From positions 62,001 through 126,000 of the forward strand of contig CAYYYP010000003.1 in assembly GCA_964475985.1 (NCBI GenBank): a stretch of 64,000 nt of DNA, written 5' to 3'. Source of the stretch: CAYYYP01 sp964475985 (GTDB lineage: Bacteria; Bdellovibrionota; UBA1018; CAYHWW01). How positions within the stretch are numbered: the stretch's first letter is position 1; each line of letters opens with the position of its first letter. Of this stretch, positions 52,378 through 60,529 are shown piece by piece. The position numbers and the translations under genes are program-made. The notes beneath the pieces are model-generated. The model ran no database searches, was not told the DNA's origin, and saw only the letters and a list, made by a program, of their open reading frames with translations.

Positions 52378-53697
52378 TTATGCGGCTTTTTTCTGGTTTC
52401 CACGTTGCGCAACCGGCGTAACACTTTGGTCGGTAAGTCCGGTGTAGATCTGACGGGGACGACCAATTTTTGTGGTGCCGCCCTCGTTCATTTCCTTCCA
52501 GTGAGCGATCCAACCGGGAAGGCGCCCTAGGGCGAACATCACCGTGAACATTTCCGTGGGAATTCCCAAAGCGCTGTAAATAATACCGCTGTAAAAATCC
52601 ACATTGGGATACAGTTTTTTATCGATGAAATACTTGTCTTTAAGCGCAGCCGCCTCCAACCGTTTTGCAATGTCCAGCAATGGGTTTGCGGTGCCAAGTC
52701 TAGCTAGAACCAGGTCACAAGCCTTTTTAATGATGGAAGCTCTGGGGTCAAAGTTTTTATAAACTCGGTGACCAAATCCCATCAAACGAAAGCTTGAGGT
52801 TTTGTCTTTGGCTAAGGCTACATATTTATCCACGTTGCCTCCGTCCGCATGAATTTCCTGTAGCATTTCCATAACGGCTTGGTTGGCGCCACCATGCAGC
52901 GGTCCCCAAAGTGCACCAATGCCGGCGGCGATGGATGCATATAGATTTGCTCCACTGCTTCCGACCATGCGTACCGTGGAGGTGCTGCAGTTTTGCTCGT
53001 GATCTGCGTGAAGGATCAAAAGCAAATTCAACGCGTCAGAAATTTCTGCAGAGACTTTATAGTCACGGCCTTTTTCCGAAAACATCATATGCATGAAGTT
53101 GGCGCAATAATCGAGGTCCGTGCGAGGTTGCACTAAAGGCAACCCGCGAGAGGCACGGTACGCAAAAGCGGCTATCAGCGGAAGTTTTGCGATCAAACGG
53201 ATAATATTTGCTTCCACTTGATCACGGTTTGCGGGATCCAAGGAATCTTGGTGATAGGTCGAAAGGGCTGAAACCATGGAACTCAAAACTGCCATGGGAT
53301 GGGCATCCTTTGGGACGGTGCCAAAAAATTTCGTGAAATTTTCGGGTAGCGACGCTTGTTTTTCGATTTTCGCTGAGAATTGTTTCAGCTCGTCTTGAGT
53401 AGGTAAGTGTCCATAGATCAGCAAAAAACTGGTTTCCAGAAAGTTTGTTTTTTCGGCCAGCTGCTCAATGGGAATTCCGCGATAACGCAATACGCCCTTT
53501 TCACCATCTAAGAAGGTGATCTTGCTTTGGCAAGTTGAGGTATTGGCATAACCATTGTCCATGGTGACGAGACCGCTTTGGTCTCTGAGTTTTGAGATGT
53601 CAAAAGCTCGCTCCTGTTCGGTTCCCTCGATTACGGGGAATTCCCATTGCTTGCCTTCAAACTCTAATTTTACGGACTTACCTTTATTCTCGCTCAT
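52378..53697 (-). CDS. gltA: Citrate synthase
   Basis: The 439 residues match type II citrate synthase of Gram-negative bacteria in length. Key segments are LHADHEQNCSTSTVRMVGSSG, WGPLHGGANQAVMEML (active-site His), LMGFGHRVYKNFDPRA (active-site His and Arg) and PNVDFYSGIIYSALG with the catalytic Asp. The N-terminus with EFEGKQWEFPVIEG corresponds to the extra beta-domain of the hexameric, NADH-regulated form. It condenses acetyl-CoA and oxaloacetate in the TCA cycle. The gene is monocistronic, with a GGAG about ten bases before ATG 53697 and a terminator directly after its stop. Confidence 0.95.
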   Translation of the reverse strand: MSENKGKSVKLEFEGKQWEFPVIEGTEQERAFDISKLRDQSGLVTMDNGYANTSTCQSKITFLDGEKGVLRYRGIPIEQLAEKTNFLETSFLLIYGHLPTQDELKQFSAKIEKQASLPENFTKFFGTVPKDAHPMAVLSSMVSALSTYHQDSLDPANRDQVEANIIRLIAKLPLIAAFAYRASRGLPLVQPRTDLDYCANFMHMMFSEKGRDYKVSAEISDALNLLLILHADHEQNCSTSTVRMVGSSGANLYASIAAGIGALWGPLHGGANQAVMEMLQEIHADGGNVDKYVALAKDKTSSFRLMGFGHRVYKNFDPRASIIKKACDLVLARLGTANPLLDIAKRLEAAALKDKYFIDKKLYPNVDFYSGIIYSALGIPTEMFTVMFALGRLPGWIAHWKEMNEGGTTKIGRPRQIYTGLTDQSVTPVAQRGNQKKAA

Positions 53698-53779
53698 AAA
53701 TAAATACTCCCTGCGCTAAGTGGCGCTCAGAAAAACGAAATAGACGCGTGAAGTATTATCGGTCCTAGCGGTAAAAAAC

Positions 53780-53809
53780 TTGAGTGGATTTTTGCTGAGA
53801 CTTTATAAG
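53780..53809 (+). promoter_or_regulatory. Possible promoter of the Kef-type antiporter gene
   Basis: TTGAGT (53780-53785) and TATAAG (53804-53809) are separated by 18 bases, a fair sigma-70-like match. The predicted start point would fall at the GGAGG (53815-53819), giving a very short leader, which counts against it. Confidence 0.25.
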
Positions 53810-53831
53810 CACTTGGAGGCAAGATTGGCCT

Positions 53832-56060
53832 ATGCACCTCTCGCCGTTAATTCAAGACTTGGCCCTTATCCTCATTTCGGCGGCCGTAGTGACGTTGCTT
53901 TTTAAAAAAATGAAGCAGCCCGTAGTGCTTGGTTATTTGATCGCCGGATTTTTGGTAGGGCCTAATTTTCAATTTTTTCCGTCCATTCAGGATCCTAAGA
54001 ACATCGCAATATGGGCGGAAATTGGCGTTATTTTCATGCTTTTTGGTTTGGGGCTGGAGTTCAATTTCAAAAAACTCGCCAAAGTGGGGCGGTCCGCAAC
54101 TATTACGGCGGGGTTTGAAGTTTTTTGCATGTTGGCCATCGGTTATTTCACAGGCCGGTTTTTGGGGTGGTCGAGAATCGACAGTCTCTTTTTGGGGGGC
54201 ATCCTTTCAATTTCCTCCACCACCATCATCGTAAAGGCGTTTGAAGAGCTTGGGCTTAAGGGAAAGGAATTTGTCCCGTTGGTGTTCGGCGTGCTCATTG
54301 TGGAAGACCTCATTGCGATATTATTGCTCGTTCTATTTTCCTCCATTGCGGCAACACAGAGCCTTTCCGGTATAGAGGTTGTGTTTTCCGGCCTTCGTTT
54401 AGGCTTTTTTCTAGTGTTCTGGTTCTTGCTTGGAATCTATTTCCTTCCCGTATTCCTGCGGCGTTTTCAAAAATTTTTATCCGACGAAACTATGCTCATC
54501 GTTTCTTTAGGACTTTGTTTGATCATGGTTATGATCACAAATTTTGTGGGGTTTTCACCGGCGCTTGGCGCTTTCATAATGGGTTCGTTGTTAGCAGAAA
54601 CTTCCCAAGGTCATCGCATTGAACGATTATTGGTGCCGGTGAAAAATCTTTTTTCCGCCGTATTTTTTGTGTCCATCGGCATGTTGATCAACGTGGAAAC
54701 CGTAATGGAGCATTATCCCACCATTGCCGTGATTTTTGTCGTGACTATCCTGGGGAAATTCCTGAGTACGTTCTTAGGCTCCTTGCTTTCCGGAAAGAAC
54801 CTGAAAGTTTCCGTCCAATCCGGAATGAGCCTTGCGCAAATTGGCGAATTTTCATTCATCATTGCGACTTTGGGCGCCACCATCGGAGTGACCAGTGGGT
54901 TTGTTTACCCAGTGGCCGTTGCGGTATCCGCGCTTACGACTTTTACCACTCCCTACCTCATTAAATATTCCCCGCAGTTCGCCGGATGCCTTCAAAGACG
55001 GTTGCCAGAGAATTTGAAGGAATTTCTTCTTTCCTATGAGAAGACGCTCCAGTTACCTACCGAAAAAGGTATTTTCACTGTCTTCTGGCAAGCCTACGGA
55101 CTTAAGATTATTTTGAATTCTACCATGGTGTTAGCGATAACCTTTGGGGTCAGTCGCGTTCTGCTTCCGCGCCTTGGGGGCAGTGGCAATAGTTCCAGCG
55201 TGATAAATTTCATCTCTTGCGTCTTGGCATTGATATTCGCTGCCCCCTTTTTATGGGCGATTTTTTTGGGCCCACCGGCCAAAGTCACGGCTGAGGACGA
55301 AAACCTTGCGCATCAATTGAAACGTTTGAGAGTTGGAGTGATCATTTTTCGTTTTGCTTGCGGGCTTGCACTCATTGGTTTCATCGTCAGTAATTTCGAA
55401 TCCATTTTGGCCTTGCCGGGCGTTATATTCGCGATTCTTGCGGTTACCGCAATATTCTTCTTAAGTCGGTTTTCTGCTCCCGTTTACCGGCGGATTGAAA
55501 ATCGTTTTTTGTCGAATCTCATCGAAAATGAGCGAGGGGCCTCCGAAAAAAGTACAATTCTGCCTATCCTGGCGCCGTGGGACATGACCCTTGCAGAGTT
55601 AACCGTGTCTCCGCACTCAACCCTCATCGCGAAGTCTTTGCAGGACTCCGGCCTTAAAGAAAAATTCGGAGTGACCATCACCATGATTGAGCGAGGTAAA
55701 CGAAGGATATTGGCTCCCCACCACATGGAATTATTATTACCTTATGATCGTCTTTTTCTCATCGGAACCGATGGGCAAATCGCTGCCGTACGGTCTCTAG
55801 TAGAGCCTGCGGAAAGTGAATTTCCCCTTTCTCAGCATTCCATTGGCCTAAGATCTCATTCTGTAAAGGCGTCCGATGCTTTTACAAACAAGTCGCTACG
55901 AGATTCGGGAATTAGGGAAACGTTCAACGGGCTCATCGTAGGCATTGAGCGGGAAGGGAAGCGGTATTTGAGTCCGGATCCGAATATGGTCCTCATGGCG
56001 GGCGATTTGATATGGGTGGTGGGCGATGATGTTCTCTTGAAGAAGATTTCTGGTTCCTAG
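53832..56060 (+). CDS. Kef-type monovalent cation:proton antiporter with C-terminal TrkA-C domains
   Basis: The 742-residue CPA2 antiporter has about twelve membrane segments in residues 5-380 with the family signatures QPVVLGYLIAGFLVGP, MLFGLGLEF and LIVEDLIAILLLV. A second hydrophobic block lies around residues 420-570. Two TrkA-C-like domains follow: TVSPHSTLIAKSLQDSG...LIGTD and SVKASDAFTNKSLRDSG...WVVGDD. The nucleotide-binding TrkA-N domain of KefB and KefC is not evident between them. It should exchange K+ or Na+ for protons across the inner membrane. The gene is divergent to gltA, and its stop lies in a 12-base palindrome, CCTAGCGCTAGG. Confidence 0.9.
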   Translation: MHLSPLIQDLALILISAAVVTLLFKKMKQPVVLGYLIAGFLVGPNFQFFPSIQDPKNIAIWAEIGVIFMLFGLGLEFNFKKLAKVGRSATITAGFEVFCMLAIGYFTGRFLGWSRIDSLFLGGILSISSTTIIVKAFEELGLKGKEFVPLVFGVLIVEDLIAILLLVLFSSIAATQSLSGIEVVFSGLRLGFFLVFWFLLGIYFLPVFLRRFQKFLSDETMLIVSLGLCLIMVMITNFVGFSPALGAFIMGSLLAETSQGHRIERLLVPVKNLFSAVFFVSIGMLINVETVMEHYPTIAVIFVVTILGKFLSTFLGSLLSGKNLKVSVQSGMSLAQIGEFSFIIATLGATIGVTSGFVYPVAVAVSALTTFTTPYLIKYSPQFAGCLQRRLPENLKEFLLSYEKTLQLPTEKGIFTVFWQAYGLKIILNSTMVLAITFGVSRVLLPRLGGSGNSSSVINFISCVLALIFAAPFLWAIFLGPPAKVTAEDENLAHQLKRLRVGVIIFRFACGLALIGFIVSNFESILALPGVIFAILAVTAIFFLSRFSAPVYRRIENRFLSNLIENERGASEKSTILPILAPWDMTLAELTVSPHSTLIAKSLQDSGLKEKFGVTITMIERGKRRILAPHHMELLLPYDRLFLIGTDGQIAAVRSLVEPAESEFPLSQHSIGLRSHSVKASDAFTNKSLRDSGIRETFNGLIVGIEREGKRYLSPDPNMVLMAGDLIWVVGDDVLLKKISGS

Positions 56061-56117
56061 CGCTAGGTAGGAAGATGCCACATTGCCCTCGCGGCAACAC
56101 TGTGTTTAAAAAATAGA

Positions 56118-57191
56118 ATGCCTTACAAAGTGGAGCTCCCCTTCGTTACGATTCTAAAAATTCTTCTCGCGGTCTTGTTCGCTTTTGCAGCAATTGAGCT
56201 TGCTCCGCTGTGCATGTGGCTTTTCATGGCAGTTCTACTGGCGGTCACTCTAGACCCCCTGGTGGAACGATTTGAAAAAAAGGGGCTTCCGCGTTGGACG
56301 GGCATTCTTACTATTACTTTGATGTTGCTTGGCCTTTTAGTTTTTTTAGCCTTGGTGGTGCTGCCGTCCTTGGCCGAACAGGTGTCAAACCTGGCGCAAA
56401 AAATTCCGCAGATGCGTAACGATATGCTTTCTAAGCTGCCGGAAAATGGCATATTGCGGGAAGCGGCGGAGAAATTCCTGCAGACCAGCTTCAAGCCCGA
56501 GGATGTTTCCAAATGGATGCCAGAACTCATGTCGGCGGGCCAAGTCGCGCTTAACGGTTTTTTTCAACTCTTCGTAATTCTAGTATTTGCGATTTACATG
56601 CTGATTGACGGCAAAAGCATATTGAAATGGTTTTTTGCATTTTTCTCTTCGCCTACTCGAGTGAGGCTGCACGCTACCGCCCAGGAAGTATCCGAAATCA
56701 TGTTCGCCTACGTAGCGGGTCAATTGATCACTTCAGGTCTTTGTGCCCTATTCTCCTACATAATACTTATGGTTTTAAAAGTTCCGGCGGCCCTCATGCT
56801 TGCGCTCTTGGCCGGAGTTTTTGACATCCTGCCCATGTTAGGTTTCTTTTTATCATTGGCCCCGGCCGTACTTTTGGCACTCACGGTATCGGGCCAAACC
56901 GCATTTTTAGTCCTGGGTCTCTACCTTCTTTATAACGCCATAGAAAATTATTTGATCATTCCCAAAGTGTACGGCGATCGCTTAAGGCTTACGACTTTGA
57001 CCGTACTCATTTCGCTCCTGGTCGCTTCGACCCTTGCGGGGGTTGGCGGTGCCATTGCCGTTCTGCCCATCGTAGCGTCTTATCCCATCATTGAGCGGAT
57101 CTGGCTTATTGATTGGTTGGGCGAGAAGGTCATCGCTAAGCACGAGCAGCAAAAAAATGAAGAAGCTGAAAAGCCAGTTAAGATTCAGTAG
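56118..57191 (+). CDS. AI-2E family (PerM/YdiK-like) membrane permease
   Basis: The 357-residue protein has about seven or eight membrane segments and the AI-2E/PerM pattern: an N-terminal hydrophobic cluster (LCMWLFMAVLLAVTLDPLVERFEKKG), a central amphipathic loop (PQMRNDMLSKLPENG) and conserved C-terminal segments GVFDILPMLGFFLSL, NAIENYLIIPKVYGDRLRLTTL and AGVGGAIAVLPIVASYP. Despite the family name, most members are not shown to carry autoinducer 2; some are Na+/H+ antiporters. It follows the Kef gene by 57 bases, so ion homeostasis is plausible. Its last 14 bases overlap the convergent gene. Confidence 0.88.
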   Translation: MPYKVELPFVTILKILLAVLFAFAAIELAPLCMWLFMAVLLAVTLDPLVERFEKKGLPRWTGILTITLMLLGLLVFLALVVLPSLAEQVSNLAQKIPQMRNDMLSKLPENGILREAAEKFLQTSFKPEDVSKWMPELMSAGQVALNGFFQLFVILVFAIYMLIDGKSILKWFFAFFSSPTRVRLHATAQEVSEIMFAYVAGQLITSGLCALFSYIILMVLKVPAALMLALLAGVFDILPMLGFFLSLAPAVLLALTVSGQTAFLVLGLYLLYNAIENYLIIPKVYGDRLRLTTLTVLISLLVASTLAGVGGAIAVLPIVASYPIIERIWLIDWLGEKVIAKHEQQKNEEAEKPVKIQ

Positions 57192-58083
57192 GGTTTTTTC
57201 TAAATGCGAGTTCGCACGCCTGAGGCCCTATCGGTAAAATATTTCTTTTAGGTTTTTCCGTATCGCATAGTGATTTGGTCGAGGAAAACCATTTCCTAAT
57301 GAGTTTTACGGGAGAACTCCTAATGCTGGGCTGACTCATCAACTCCCGGTATTGGCGCAAAATATCTTTTGCGTGGGAAATAATCTCGAACTCTTCGGTG
57401 CTCAGCTTCATTCCCTTGGGGACTGCCCAGACAAAATGGTGGTCATCCGCATCATATGTAGGCGCCGACACAAAACTTCGATTGATATGCCGTTTTGTCT
57501 TCTGTTCCCGTCTTGCCGCCGAAACAAAAAAGTTCACTGCCGCATCCGGGTAACCGTGCAGATATCCGTAGCCACGAAGCCTGATCAAATGCGGACTCGA
57601 CTCCACGGCATCGATGACTTTTTTTACATCAAACTCTCCATCGAGATCCCGAACATCCCCTAAGGACGAAAAAAAATCTGGATGGTCCTCCATCAATCGT
57701 TTGAATTTAACAAGGTTCACAGCGACCGCACTATAAACATTTGAGCCTTCATAGGTTTCTGCATACTTATGAAGTTCAAAACGAATAGTCTTTCCGCAAT
57801 GAAGTACAGACATGATTGATTGCAGTTCTTGCAGAACCTCTGACGAAAGTTTGTCTTCCTTCAATTCAATGCTGAAAAAATCACTGCTTATGGGCTTGAG
57901 ATCGGTGGCTAAGCTGTAAAGTGCCTCTGAATGGAGTGCCTTACGTAAAATGACCTCCGCCTTTGTCCGCAGGTGAACGGCGAGGTTCTCAATGGGAAAA
58001 CAGTCGCTTTTCGCGACAAGCTCCGCATATCCTAATGAAACATTCCCCAGAAAAATTACTAAAGCAAAAATACCCCGATGCAT
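57178..58083 (-). CDS. Exported protein of unknown function
   Basis: I do not recognise this 301-residue protein. The N-terminus is a signal peptide (MHRGIFALVIFLGNVSLGYA, likely cleaved after GYA). The mature part is rich in charged residues, with predicted alternating helices and strands, and carries two or three cysteines (SDCFPIENL, VLHCGKTIRF, SLCDTEKP) that could form disulfides. There are no obvious repeats or catalytic motifs. It is the last of a minus-strand group with MscS and Ste24-type genes, separated from MscS by 44 bases. It overlaps the AI-2E gene tail to tail by 14 bases. A periplasmic or secreted location is likely. Confidence 0.65.
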   Translation of the reverse strand: MHRGIFALVIFLGNVSLGYAELVAKSDCFPIENLAVHLRTKAEVILRKALHSEALYSLATDLKPISSDFFSIELKEDKLSSEVLQELQSIMSVLHCGKTIRFELHKYAETYEGSNVYSAVAVNLVKFKRLMEDHPDFFSSLGDVRDLDGEFDVKKVIDAVESSPHLIRLRGYGYLHGYPDAAVNFFVSAARREQKTKRHINRSFVSAPTYDADDHHFVWAVPKGMKLSTEEFEIISHAKDILRQYRELMSQPSIRSSPVKLIRKWFSSTKSLCDTEKPKRNILPIGPQACELAFRKNPTES

Positions 58084-58127
58084 TATTTCCCCTGCCGGAA
58101 TGCTACATCAAAGTTTTAAGAATTTCT

Positions 58128-59207
58128 CTAGACGACCTTATTTTCTTTCTGAACGATATTCACCACCCTTTGCGGATAGGGAATTTCGATTCCCGCCGAT
58201 CGAAATGCCGGAATAATTGTTTTAATGAACTGATGGGTCACTTCCGCTGCATCGGTATAATGAATCGTGCGCAGCACCACCGTAAAATCAATGCCCGACT
58301 CGTTCAAATGACTAAAGCGTACGACCGGTTGAAAACTAGGGACGGCTTCTTGACATGAGGCCTGAACTTTTTGCGCGGTTTCCAAGGCTACTTTTTCCAC
58401 CAAGGAAAGATCGCTAGCGTATGCAACGGACAACTTGATGATGACTGCAGTTTCTTCATCGGGCAAATCAAAGTTTGTGATCAGTGAAGAAGCAAGTTTG
58501 GAATTTGGAATCACCACAACATTATTTGCGGTGAGTTGAATCTGGGTGCTTCGCCAACCTATCTTTCGCACATATCCTTCAATGCCAGTTTCTAATTTGA
58601 TGAAGTCGCCCAAGCGAATGGGCTGATCCATCAAAATATAGACTCCGCTGAAAAAATTAGTGAGGGTGTCCTGCAATGCGAGGGCAACCGCAATGGAGCC
58701 TACTCCTAAGGACGCAAGGATCGGTGTGACCGAAATGCCTAGGCTATCGAGTGTGACCAAGATTCCTAAAGACAGCAGAGCGATTCGGGTAAATATCAGG
58801 CAAAGATCCCGGGTGGCGGCCGACATTTTTAGTTTCCCGGCATTGCCTTGAATCAGAAGCACAATGACTCGCTCAGTGATCCAAGTGACACAGAGGATAA
58901 CAAGAAATTTAAATCCTGAATTTACCCAAGCGATGGATTCTCCGCCCATTCGAAGACCAATCCGCAAAGAAATGTACAGGGAGAGAATAAGGATTAAGGT
59001 CTGGACGGGCCTTCGTAATTCCTCGAGTACGGCATCGCTCCACGTTTTTTGCGATGATTTGAGCCAAGTAACCACCAGCCTCGAAATAACCTTCAAAGCA
59101 AAGGACAGTACGATGATGGTAATCAAAAAAGCAAAAAATGAAACGAACCAATCGTGCGTAAAAATTTCCTGAAGGTTTTTTACCGTGAACAGGTTTTCGG
59201 TACTCAT
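58128..59207 (-). CDS. Small-conductance mechanosensitive channel (MscS family)
   Basis: The 359-residue protein has about four hydrophobic segments before the MscS core. The pore helix is LASLGVGSIAVALALQDTLTNFFSG, with the Gly/Ala pattern of TM3. The beta domain follows: QPIRLGDFIKLETGIEGYVRKIGWRSTQI, IPNSKLASSLITNF. The C-terminal domain ends IEIPYPQRVVNI. It would open under membrane tension to release solutes. ATG 59207 overlaps the Ste24 stop (ATGA), so the two are co-translated. The family is common and nothing unusual is seen. Confidence 0.92.
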   Translation of the reverse strand: MSTENLFTVKNLQEIFTHDWFVSFFAFLITIIVLSFALKVISRLVVTWLKSSQKTWSDAVLEELRRPVQTLILILSLYISLRIGLRMGGESIAWVNSGFKFLVILCVTWITERVIVLLIQGNAGKLKMSAATRDLCLIFTRIALLSLGILVTLDSLGISVTPILASLGVGSIAVALALQDTLTNFFSGVYILMDQPIRLGDFIKLETGIEGYVRKIGWRSTQIQLTANNVVVIPNSKLASSLITNFDLPDEETAVIIKLSVAYASDLSLVEKVALETAQKVQASCQEAVPSFQPVVRFSHLNESGIDFTVVLRTIHYTDAAEVTHQFIKTIIPAFRSAGIEIPYPQRVVNIVQKENKVV

Positions 59208-60466
59208 ACCGCAACCGAACCCATCCCATTCCGAAGCTTCTGCACTCGCGTGAGTATAGGAGGATGGGTATAGCTCGTAAATACTTTCAACGGATGAGGC
59301 GTGAGGTTAGAGAGATTATCTACACTCAGCTTTTTAAGCGCCTCCACCAATTTTTCGGGCTTCCCATAGGTCTGCCTCGCAAAGGCATCAGCTTCAAATT
59401 CATACCGTCTGGACATGGACAGGCTCAGGAGCGAGATGACCTGTGAAATCGGGGAGTATAAAAATGCAAAAAAGATGAGACTTGCGTAGACGGAAATGTT
59501 CTCCATGCGAAACGCCGCAAAAAGTTGTTCGTCGCCGATGAAAAGTGAGAGGAGGTAGAACATGAGACCGCTCGTGATCACGGAAACCGCCATCTGTTTA
59601 AAAATATGTTTGAGTTTAAAATGGCCGACTTCATGGGCCAGCACACCTACGAGTTCCTCAACGCTGTGTTTGTTCACCAGGGTGTCGAACAATACAATTC
59701 TGCGGAACCGGCCAAAACCCGTGAAATATGCATTCGCCTTAGTTGAACGTTTTGAGCCGTCCATCGTGAAGATGCCCTGCAAAGCAAACTTCTGTGAACG
59801 GGCGTAACCTTCGATGGCGTCCCGAAGTTCGCCTGCGGGCAGGGGAGTAAACTTATTAAAAAGCGGCATGATGAAAGCCGGCGCTAGGAAAAATAAAATA
59901 AGTTGAAGCGCAGTGATCCCAAGCCAAGACCAAAGCCAGCCAAAGGTTCCAGCCGATTCAAAGAACCAAAGAATGGCAGCTAAGGCTAAGCCCCCTAAGA
60001 TGCCTCCCAAAACCAGTCCTTTCACCAAATCTTTCACAAAAGTGAAGGGAGTGGTTTTATTGAAGCCAAATTTTTCTTCAATGACGAAAGTTCGATAGAC
60101 GGAAAAAGGTAAACTCAGTAGGCCAGAAACCACGGCGAGGATGCCGGTAAAAATTAATCCAGTACCTATCGTCCCAAGCTGAAAGCTTAAGGCCCACCGG
60201 TCAACCAGATGGAACCCCCCCAGAAGAATGAAGGCAATGGTGAGAGGGGTGGTAATGCAAGTTTCAAGAATGTCAAAAACCGTATTTTCGCGAAGGTAAA
60301 GCTGAGAGGTACGGTACTTTTCAGGCTCATAGTATCCTATGAATTCGGCCGGCAATTCCGGCCTCACTTGCCGCAGATTCAAAAATTCAATGAGAATGTG
60401 GAGCACCGGGCCGCCAATGAGAACGCAGTAGAGTAGGATTTCAAATACGTTGAAGGATGAGTTCAT
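59204..60466 (-). CDS. Ste24-type M48 membrane zinc metalloprotease
   Basis: The 420-residue protein has the M48A layout: about six or seven membrane segments, the zinc motif HEVGH at residues 278-282 in VGVLAHEVGHFKLKH, and a third ligand in RYEFEADAFARQTYG. The N-terminal EPEKYRTSQLYLRENTVFDI and FNKTTPFTFVKDLVKG are typical of CAAX prenyl protease 1 relatives. Bacteria lack most prenylated CAAX proteins, so a role in membrane-protein quality control is more likely. It is the first gene of a minus-strand operon with the MscS channel. Confidence 0.9.
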   Translation of the reverse strand: MNSSFNVFEILLYCVLIGGPVLHILIEFLNLRQVRPELPAEFIGYYEPEKYRTSQLYLRENTVFDILETCITTPLTIAFILLGGFHLVDRWALSFQLGTIGTGLIFTGILAVVSGLLSLPFSVYRTFVIEEKFGFNKTTPFTFVKDLVKGLVLGGILGGLALAAILWFFESAGTFGWLWSWLGITALQLILFFLAPAFIMPLFNKFTPLPAGELRDAIEGYARSQKFALQGIFTMDGSKRSTKANAYFTGFGRFRRIVLFDTLVNKHSVEELVGVLAHEVGHFKLKHIFKQMAVSVITSGLMFYLLSLFIGDEQLFAAFRMENISVYASLIFFAFLYSPISQVISLLSLSMSRRYEFEADAFARQTYGKPEKLVEALKKLSVDNLSNLTPHPLKVFTSYTHPPILTRVQKLRNGMGSVAV

Positions 60467-60529
60467 GTTGATACCAAAGTAACACCGGAACTACTGCGGG
60501 GCTAATTTACTCGAAGGGAAAATGAATGC

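Noticed and set aside
56083..56097. Possible terminator TTGCC/GGCAA between the Kef and AI-2E genes
   Set aside because: The five-base stem is too short and no T run follows closely; the two genes may be co-transcribed.
56123..56530. 135-codon open frame antisense to the AI-2E permease gene
   Set aside because: It is a shadow of a strongly coding frame, without a plausible ribosome site or protein motif.
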